NCBI GenBank assembly: GCA_023269335.1
Contig: JAHFTM010000137.1
Location: 1-5,757, forward strand
Source: Chlamydiia bacterium
GTDB taxonomy: Bacteria; Chlamydiota; Chlamydiia; Chlamydiales; FEN-1388
DNA: 5,757 nt
Direction: 5' to 3'
Shown here: positions 1 to 4,837 of the stretch, piece by piece
Numbering within the stretch: position 1 is the stretch's first letter
Layout: the number at the start of each line of letters is the position of its first letter
The notes under the pieces: generated by a model
The model's input: the letters and a program-made list of their open reading frames with translations, nothing else
Databases searched by the model: none
Told to the model about the DNA's origin: nothing
Made by a program: the position numbers and the translations under genes

Positions 1-1
1 A

Positions 2-601
2 AATCACTACGGTTGGGTTGGTGAACTTGATTTCCTCAACATTGCTGACGAAGGATTTGATTTCAAATACTCCTTCATCCACTGGAACAAGAATGGCGTA
101 AACAGATTGAACCACCACCATGCACATGGTAACAGATTCAATGTTTCCCAATTCTTACTTGCTTACAACTTAAGCCCAGACCTCCTACATTATAAGACAC
201 AAGTGTATGGTGCGTTCCTCTTCAACAGCGCAGCGAAAAGCAGCCGCTTCACACACCACAAGAAAGCAGACCGTGCATGGTACGCTGGTTTGAGAATGGG
301 TGAAGTTAGAAAGCAAAACGACTGGGCATTTGATGCTAACTACCAGTGGGTACAAGCGAACGTAATACCAGACTCTGATTTATCTGGAATTGGCCGCGAT
401 AACCCAAGAGGTATCCCATTCTACAGAATGAAATCTGAAGGTTTTGGTAACTACAAAGGTTACGAGTTCAACGGTCTGTATGCTATCACTGACAACTTGA
501 CTGTAAATGCAATCTTCCAAAGAGTGCACCAAGAGTCACGTAGAATCGGTGGCAAACATCGTTCATATATGTTCGAACTTGCAGCGATCTACGCTTTCTA
601 A
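2..601 (+). CDS. C-terminal part of an outer-membrane beta-barrel protein, putative porin (Porin_5-like)
   Basis: The reading frame is open from the first bases of the window to a TAA at 599-601, so the 5' end lies outside. An in-frame ATG at 107 is internal, because the translation upstream of it (starting NHYGWVGELDFL) continues the same beta-strand pattern. About 199 residues are visible. They show alternating aromatic/hydrophobic and polar residues, many Tyr/Trp/Phe/Asn/Gly, no hydrophobic helix, and a terminal Ala-Ile-Tyr-Ala-Phe. A C-terminal Phe preceded by alternating residues is the usual BAM-recognised signature of an outer-membrane barrel. The segment DSDLSGIGRDNPRG after a Trp-rich strand resembles the 'DSD-G-T-' region of the putative-porin family. 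This is family-level recognition by eye and is not verified. The likely role is a diffusion channel or surface protein of the outer membrane. Codons for Asn, Tyr and Phe are often C-ended, unlike in the kinase genes, which would fit high expression. It is followed 29 bp later by a strong terminator and converges on the minus-strand genes. Confidence 0.8.
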   Translation, partial: NHYGWVGELDFLNIADEGFDFKYSFIHWNKNGVNRLNHHHAHGNRFNVSQFLLAYNLSPDLLHYKTQVYGAFLFNSAAKSSRFTHHKKADRAWYAGLRMGEVRKQNDWAFDANYQWVQANVIPDSDLSGIGRDNPRGIPFYRMKSEGFGNYKGYEFNGLYAITDNLTVNAIFQRVHQESRRIGGKHRSYMFELAAIYAF

Positions 602-630
602 TCAACAGTTTAACTACTCTTGATAAGAAC

Positions 631-665
631 AAAAGGGTCTCCCGAAAGGGAGGCCCTTTTTTTTT
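631..665 (+). terminator. Intrinsic (Rho-independent) terminator of the porin gene
   Basis: A 13-bp stem (631-643 with 648-660) closes on a GAAA loop (644-647). One T-G wobble at 638/653 interrupts otherwise perfect pairing, with a GC-rich core CTCCC/GGGAG. A run of nine T residues (657-665) follows directly, its first four bases being part of the stem. It starts 29 bp after the porin stop codon. On the opposite strand the stem is followed by only a TTTT within the stem and then GTTC, so it should act mainly on the plus strand. Confidence 0.95.
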
Positions 666-1219
666 GCCTCACAGCCATCATCATCTTATCATAATTCCAT
701 CACAAGAGCACAAAAAACAGAGCGAGTAGCAATAGAGAAGAGAATTTTTTTGTATGCGTGAATAAAGAATCATAAAGACACTTCTCGGTACAGGCAGCGA
801 AATAAAGAAGAACAAAATGACCAAGATGACTGAGATATATACAGCAGTTCCTGTTGAAAACAGGATCATGCTCACAATATACCTTCAAAGAAAAAAACAA
901 TAAAAAACAGGATCACTAGGATGAGTAGGATAGCTGAATTTTTTCCTTTTCTATCCTACAGAGTCTGCTTATCTTGTTATATTTATATTCAGCGGAAGCA
1001 GTTGAGATATATAAGTACAAAAATAGTAAAACAATAACCCAAAGTTCGATGTACTTCAATAGCCGCATCAAGAGCTTGTTCGGGTAACAAATTTTCAATT
1101 TTCTCTCTAGTCTCCCCGTCCCCTACCTCTGCGTTAGAAAAAGAGATTTTTTATGCTGAGTTGACACTATTCTCTCACTCTCTCTGTGTTCTTTGTGCTC
1201 TCTGGAGATAAAGTGCTAT
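666..1219. other. Intergenic region between convergent genes, no supported gene
   Basis: These 554 bp lie between the porin terminator and the stop codon of the first minus-strand kinase gene. Short minus-strand reading frames exist (a GTG-start frame at 681-875, an overlapping frame at 700-900, and an ATG frame of about 50 codons from 1068 to 916). Their products are AT-driven hydrophobic peptides with no recognisable family. The region contains a 7-bp palindrome (849-855/859-865), a 12-bp direct repeat AAAACAGGATCA at 857-868 and 904-915, a 9-bp inverted repeat at 925-933/951-959, and CT-rich low-complexity sequence at about 1100-1210. I see no tRNA or rRNA, no convincing promoter, and no clear terminator for the minus-strand kinase gene that ends here. 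It could be decayed coding sequence or host an unannotated small RNA, but nothing in it proves either. Confidence 0.6.
925..959. repeat. Perfect 9-bp inverted repeat with 17-bp loop
   Basis: GTAGGATAG at 925-933 is exactly complementary to CTATCCTAC at 951-959. The loop is pyrimidine-rich on the plus strand. No T tract follows either arm closely: on the minus strand a T-run lies about 18 bases beyond the hairpin. It is therefore not a standard intrinsic terminator. It could be a structured 3' end or a remnant repeat. The symmetry is certain and the function unknown. Confidence 0.5.
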
Positions 1220-2785
1220 TTAAGCCACTACAATCTGACTGAGTGCCTCTCGTGCTTGTTGAACGGTCAAGCGGCTCTCTAGTGGCTGCATCAGCTGCGC
1301 AGCAATTTGCATGACGCTTACAAGGGCCTTATCTTCGGGTTTATCCGCGTGAGATAAATAGTCTTTAATCGAAGCCTCAGTTGTTGTTTTAATTCGGTCC
1401 CTAAGAGTCTTCAGCAGTTCTATCTTAGGTTGTGGAAGAGCTTTGTGATTGTTAATAAATTCTTCAAATTGATCGATTTCTATATCCCATAAGTTGGTGA
1501 TATCACTATTTGTGGTGAGCTCCCAGAGAACGAGCCCAAGAGCATACGCATCATCTGTCACAGAAGTTTGCTTTGCGTGGTTTTGAAAAGAGAGGGTTTC
1601 AGGTGAATTGTGGCAATAAGTTCCATAGGCTTTAAAGCCGTTCAGCGGTAGAGAAATAGAACGTGCTTTGCCAAAATCTGTAAGTTTTGCACGCATATCT
1701 TTGATCAAGAAGTTATCTGTTTTCAAATCACCATGAATAAATCCCTTTTTATGAAGGGCATCAACAGAGTCTACAACGTCTTTGGCAAGTCTCACTCGCT
1801 CTATTGGAGACAGGTGCGAGGTTTCTTCTAAAGTGCCCTCGCAAAGTTCTGTTACCATATGTAAAAAGAAACCATCTTTGCTGCTCATTACTTCAGCGTA
1901 GCTTGTTTTGACAGTAGTAGGTATATCGCGTACTTGTAGGGCTAGAGATTTTTCACTTCTTAGTACATTTTCTACACTATGTTTTGGTTTAGTATATGCA
2001 AAAGCGTATAGCTTTGGATTTTTAAGAGAGAGATCTTTATCTGTGGTAAAGCCCACAGAAGCCAGCACTTTTTTAAAAGTGCCCTTACCCAACAGTTGTT
2101 CACAGATGATGTAGACCTTCTTTTTTTCTGGATTGAGTAGCAGATTATGGCAAAATTGAAAATCTTTTTTGACAATCCAGTTTTTTTCAGGTTCTTTTTC
2201 GCCGTCAAACAGCTGTTTCCAGATAGCTTGTATTTTTGGTATTTCATGCTGAGAGAGGATTGCAATCGATAGCATCTCTTTAGGCTTCAATAATTTTTTT
2301 TGACAGGTACTTGTTTGAATTGCTTCAAAAGAGTTTGCAATTTTCAGAAGGATGGCAACTACATTTTCAGGAAGTGATGCCGCTTGTGGCACTTTTTTAA
2401 AAGTTTTGATAACAAGAGTTATAGCTATTGCTGAAGGGTTTTTTATTGTCTTCAAAACAGAGAGAGTTTGAGAGAGATCTTTTTCAAGGCCCTTTAGTAG
2501 AAGATTTTTTAAGCGAGTTTTTGCAGAATTCTTTTGTAAATTATGCGCATTCAGAGCTGTTTCGAGAGTATGAAAGAAAGCATCTTCCTCATTTTTCTCG
2601 GGTATGAGAGGAGTAGATGGCTCAGGTGGCTCAATAAAAGCAGTAGCTGGAACAGTGTCGGCTTTTTTGTTGTTCTTAATTTCATTTTTATCCAACATTT
2701 TATCAAGGCACTGTTCTGCACTTTTTTCAGTAGGGTATTTAGAAAAGTTGGGTAAACAATTGCTGACAGGGGAAAATAATGACAT
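1220..2785 (-). CDS. Eukaryotic-type Ser/Thr protein kinase-like protein, soluble, candidate effector (paralog 1, 521 aa)
   Basis: The kinase fold is C-terminal, at about residues 222-515. The glycine-rich loop is GKGTFKKV (233-240), with Lys238 where the third glycine normally sits. Beta-3 is AFAYT (261-265), with no lysine at the VAIK position (Thr265). The alpha-C glutamate is probably Glu278 and the hinge MVTEL (310-314). The catalytic loop is HGDLKTDN (351-358: Asp353, Lys355, Asn358), followed by DFG (370-372), SPE in place of APE (394-396), the alpha-F motif DDAYALG (411-417), and the alpha-I Arg505. The first 35 residues and a helical region at about 65-205 match the downstream-lying paralog at 2952-4649. 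Residues 46-66 form a Pro-rich linker found only here. No signal peptide, membrane helix or PASTA repeat is present, unlike PknB-type receptors. The protein is expected to phosphorylate Ser/Thr in the bacterial cytosol or, if exported by a type III/IV system as other intracellular pathogens do with kinases, in the host; export is inference. The ATG at 2785 is supported by AAGAAGAGA five bases upstream and by the N-terminus it shares with the paralog. Confidence 0.88.
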   Translation of the reverse strand: MSLFSPVSNCLPNFSKYPTEKSAEQCLDKMLDKNEIKNNKKADTVPATAFIEPPEPSTPLIPEKNEEDAFFHTLETALNAHNLQKNSAKTRLKNLLLKGLEKDLSQTLSVLKTIKNPSAIAITLVIKTFKKVPQAASLPENVVAILLKIANSFEAIQTSTCQKKLLKPKEMLSIAILSQHEIPKIQAIWKQLFDGEKEPEKNWIVKKDFQFCHNLLLNPEKKKVYIICEQLLGKGTFKKVLASVGFTTDKDLSLKNPKLYAFAYTKPKHSVENVLRSEKSLALQVRDIPTTVKTSYAEVMSSKDGFFLHMVTELCEGTLEETSHLSPIERVRLAKDVVDSVDALHKKGFIHGDLKTDNFLIKDMRAKLTDFGKARSISLPLNGFKAYGTYCHNSPETLSFQNHAKQTSVTDDAYALGLVLWELTTNSDITNLWDIEIDQFEEFINNHKALPQPKIELLKTLRDRIKTTTEASIKDYLSHADKPEDKALVSVMQIAAQLMQPLESRLTVQQAREALSQIVVA

Positions 2786-2790
2786 AATGA

Positions 2791-2799
2791 TCTCTTCTT
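2791..2799 (-). promoter_or_regulatory. Ribosome binding site of kinase paralog 1
   Basis: On the minus strand the purine run AAGAAGAGA ends five bases before the ATG at 2783-2785. It is a partial match to the Shine-Dalgarno consensus rather than a full AGGAGG. It supports this ATG, which also gives the N-terminus shared with the second kinase. Confidence 0.5.
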
Positions 2800-2823
2800 A
2801 TGGTTGGAAATAACATTCTCATG

Positions 2824-2881
2824 TTTACAATAAATTAATAAAGAGAATAGCAGTGTAGCGGTATTATGTATTTAGTGATAT
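2824..2881 (-). promoter_or_regulatory. Duplicated upstream element / candidate promoter of kinase paralog 1
   Basis: On the minus strand this 58-bp stretch reads ATATCACTAAATA, then CGCTACACT, then ATTGTAAA. It ends 38 bases before the start codon. The other kinase gene has the same blocks in the same order (4684-4743) with only 1-nt spacing differences. TACACT (2852-2857) could be a -10 box (4 of 6 matches to TATAAT). No good -35 is visible at the right spacing. Conservation of non-coding sequence between paralogs is the real evidence; the promoter assignment is inference. Confidence 0.4.
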
Positions 2882-2900
2882 ATTTTATCCTTTAATTTTT

Positions 2901-2941
2901 TTCAGGCCAGTAAAGCGTTAGAATAGCTGAACTGTCCTGAA
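2901..2941. repeat. Imperfect inverted repeat between the two kinase genes
   Basis: TTCAGG (2901-2906) pairs with CCTGAA (2936-2941), and CAG (2908-2910) with CTG (2932-2934), with one mismatch between these blocks and a loop of 21 bases. It begins 11 bp beyond the stop codon of the upstream kinase gene. On the minus strand the hairpin is followed by an A-run instead of a T-run, so it does not qualify as an intrinsic terminator. It might stabilise the 3' end of that transcript or simply be chance. Confidence 0.3.
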
Positions 2942-2951
2942 GAAAAGTAAG

Positions 2952-4649
2952 CTAAGTTACATGAATTTGATTGAATGCTTGAGCTGCCTGTTGGACTGTC
3001 ATGCGGCTCTGTATCGGCTGCATCAATTGTGCAGCAATCTGCATGACGCTGACAAGGGCCTTGTCTTCTAGCTTATCGCTTTGCAATGAAAAGTCTTGAA
3101 TCGAAGCCTCAGTTACAGTTCTAATTTTCTCTTCAAGCCATTTTAATTTTTTCATATCGGGTTTTGGAAGTGGCTTGCCACTATCAAAATACGTATCAAA
3201 TCTTGTAACTTCTTTCTCCAACAGTTGAGCGATATCACTACTTGTTGCGAGCTCCCAGAGAACGAGTCCAAGTGCATAGGCATCATCTGTCACAAACGTT
3301 TGCTTGGGGTGATTTTGAAAAGAGAGAGTTTCAGGCGAGTTATAGTAAAAGGTCCCATACGAGTTGAATGGGCAGGGATTTTTCATAGCAATTGGCCATG
3401 CTGTGCCAAAATCTGTAAGCTTTGCACGCTTATCTTTAACCAGAAAGTTTGCGGGCTTCAGGTCACCATGAGTGAAGCCCTTTTTATGAAGGGCTGCAAC
3501 GGAGTCTATGACGTCTTTGGCAGCCTTTACTCGTTCACTCTTTGAGAAATGTGTGCTTTTTGACTCAAGATCTCCGTCACAAAGCTCTGTCACTAGGCGT
3601 AAGGTAGGGCCTTTTTTAGTTTTGCTTACTTCAGCGTAGTTTACTTTGAGAGCAGTAGGTATGTCTTTTGCTTGTGTAATTACAGATTGTTCAATTTTTA
3701 AGGTATCTTTTACACCATGTCCTGGTGAAGTGTAGGCAAAAGCATAAAGTTTTGGATTTGTAAGAGTAAGATCTTTATTCATAGTAAAGCCTATAGAAGG
3801 CAGTACCTTTTTAAAACTTCCTTCACCCAGTAGTTTTGTACCGATGATATAGATCTTCTTTTTTTTGGGATTGAGCAGTAGGTCGTGTGACAGATGGTGC
3901 GTTTTTTTGGCAATCCAGTTTTCTTCAGGTTTTTTTACACCACCAAGTACGCGTTTGCAGACAGTTTGTATTTTTGGTATCTCATACTGAGAGAGAATCG
4001 CAATCGCTAGAACCTCTTTGGCCTTCAACGATTTTTTCTGACTATTACTTGCTTGTATTAAGTCAAAAGAGCTCGCAATTCTCACAAGAGTGGCAGCTGT
4101 ATTTTCAGGAAATGCTTTCATTTGTGGCATTTCTTTAAAGGTTTCAACAGCAATGCGTGTCGCCTCAGAGGAAAGTTTTTGCATTGTCTTCAACACAGAA
4201 AATGTTCGAGAGAGATTTTTTTCGAGTCCCTTCTGTAAAAGCTCTTTCAGCTTCGCCTTCTCAGGAGTCTTTTGTAAATCAGTTGAATTCAGCTCCTTTT
4301 CAAGTGATTGAAAAAGAGTGTCCTCTTCATTTTTCTGGAGCTGCTTGAGAGTTTTTTTGTAGACTTCGGCGAGTTTTATAAACTTAGCTTTGGATTTTTT
4401 AGAGAATTTTTTTACCTCATGACTACCTTTGTTTACTGCAGCATCGAGTAAGCTTTTGAAGTTTTGATCGCTTTTCCATTCATTACGTTCGAGTGCTTTA
4501 TCAAAAAACTTAACGAATGTTTTGCCTTGTTTGTCTTTCTGAGCTTCATTTTTTTTCAACATTTTATCAATGCATTGTTCCGCGCTTTTTTCAGTGAGAT
4601 ATTTAGAAAATTTTGGCAAATAATGACTAACATTGGAAAATGATGACAT
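2952..4649 (-). CDS. Eukaryotic-type Ser/Thr protein kinase-like protein, soluble, candidate effector (paralog 2, 565 aa)
   Basis: This has the same architecture as the protein at 1220-2785. Kinase landmarks are the glycine-rich loop GEGSFKKV (275-282; Lys280 in the third-glycine position), beta-3 AFAYTS (303-308) without the VAIK lysine (Thr307), the probable alpha-C Glu320, hinge LVTEL (352-356), HGDLKPAN (394-401: Asp396, Lys398, Asn401), DFG (413-415), SPE (438-440), DDAYALG (455-461) and Arg549. From alpha-E through alpha-F the two proteins are nearly identical, and their last ~35 residues are also very close. Between the shared N-terminal tag (1-35) and the shared helical domain (about 106-245) lies a Lys-rich stretch (about 44-105) that replaces the Pro-rich linker of paralog 1 and accounts for the 44 extra residues. 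No signal peptide, transmembrane helix or extracellular repeat is seen. HGD in place of HRD makes it a non-RD kinase, so activation-loop phosphorylation may not be needed. The substrate is unknown and the protein could be a weak or pseudo-kinase. The ATG at 4649 has AGGA six bases upstream. Confidence 0.88.
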   Translation of the reverse strand: MSSFSNVSHYLPKFSKYLTEKSAEQCIDKMLKKNEAQKDKQGKTFVKFFDKALERNEWKSDQNFKSLLDAAVNKGSHEVKKFSKKSKAKFIKLAEVYKKTLKQLQKNEEDTLFQSLEKELNSTDLQKTPEKAKLKELLQKGLEKNLSRTFSVLKTMQKLSSEATRIAVETFKEMPQMKAFPENTAATLVRIASSFDLIQASNSQKKSLKAKEVLAIAILSQYEIPKIQTVCKRVLGGVKKPEENWIAKKTHHLSHDLLLNPKKKKIYIIGTKLLGEGSFKKVLPSIGFTMNKDLTLTNPKLYAFAYTSPGHGVKDTLKIEQSVITQAKDIPTALKVNYAEVSKTKKGPTLRLVTELCDGDLESKSTHFSKSERVKAAKDVIDSVAALHKKGFTHGDLKPANFLVKDKRAKLTDFGTAWPIAMKNPCPFNSYGTFYYNSPETLSFQNHPKQTFVTDDAYALGLVLWELATSSDIAQLLEKEVTRFDTYFDSGKPLPKPDMKKLKWLEEKIRTVTEASIQDFSLQSDKLEDKALVSVMQIAAQLMQPIQSRMTVQQAAQAFNQIHVT

Positions 4650-4655
4650 AACAGA

Positions 4656-4659
4656 TCCT
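4656..4659 (-). promoter_or_regulatory. Ribosome binding site of kinase paralog 2
   Basis: On the minus strand AGGA precedes the ATG at 4647-4649 by six bases. This is a standard Shine-Dalgarno position and fixes the start, which gives an N-terminus matching the other paralog. Confidence 0.6.
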
Positions 4660-4683
4660 GTGTATTATTAATTAAATATTGTA

Positions 4684-4743
4684 TTTACAATGTATTAAAA
4701 AGTGATAGTATGAGTATAACGATGATTGAATATTTAATGATAT
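4684..4743 (-). promoter_or_regulatory. Duplicated upstream element / candidate promoter of kinase paralog 2
   Basis: On the minus strand it reads ATATCATTAAATA (4731-4743), CGTTATACT, then ATTGTAAA (4684-4691), ending 34 bases before the start codon. TATACT at 4713-4718 matches TATAAT at 5 of 6 positions and is the best -10 candidate. No clear -35 is seen 16-18 bp further upstream. The counterpart before the other kinase gene (2824-2881) has the same blocks in the same order. The two genes may therefore be co-regulated from separate but related promoters. Confidence 0.45.
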
Positions 4744-4837
4744 GAGTTACTTTGTAGCGTAGCCTGTGAAGTTTTATCACCGTGACTTTTGGAGAAGTTA
4801 TCCTTATAACCTGGGTTTTGGATTTATAGCCTAACAA

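Noticed and set aside
681..900. Two overlapping minus-strand small frames encoding hydrophobic peptides (64 and 66 aa); the first has a GTG start with AAGG six bases upstream.
   Set aside because: They overlap each other in different frames, use AT-driven Leu/Phe/Ser/Cys codons, match no family I know, and lie in low-complexity intergenic DNA. Not enough for a gene call.
916..1068. Minus-strand ATG frame of about 50 codons with a signal-peptide-like N-terminus and an Ala-Ser-Ala cleavage-like site.
   Set aside because: There is no Shine-Dalgarno sequence before the ATG. The hydrophobic stretch is what AT-rich DNA gives by chance, and the frame runs across the 9-bp inverted repeat. It is worth keeping only if RNA or proteomic data appear.
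1161..1189. Perfect TTGACA on the plus strand at 1161-1166, suggesting a -35 box.
   Set aside because: No TATAAT-like sequence lies 16-18 bp downstream, and no plus-strand gene follows.
3627..3665. ALKV in the 565-aa kinase (near residue 333) as a possible VAIK-type beta-3 lysine motif.
   Set aside because: It lies after the alpha-C helix with Glu320 and only about 15 residues before the hinge, so it fits beta-4. The paralog has TVKT there, and no alpha-C helix would fit between it and the hinge.
3225..4348. Several plus-strand open frames inside the kinase genes.
   Set aside because: They are antisense shadows of well-supported coding sequence. They have no plausible products and shift frame relative to conserved minus-strand motifs.
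4795..4812. Hairpin AAGTTAT/ATAACCT (one wobble) after the coiled-coil gene as a terminator.
   Set aside because: The stem is AT-rich and weak, and no T tract follows on the minus strand.
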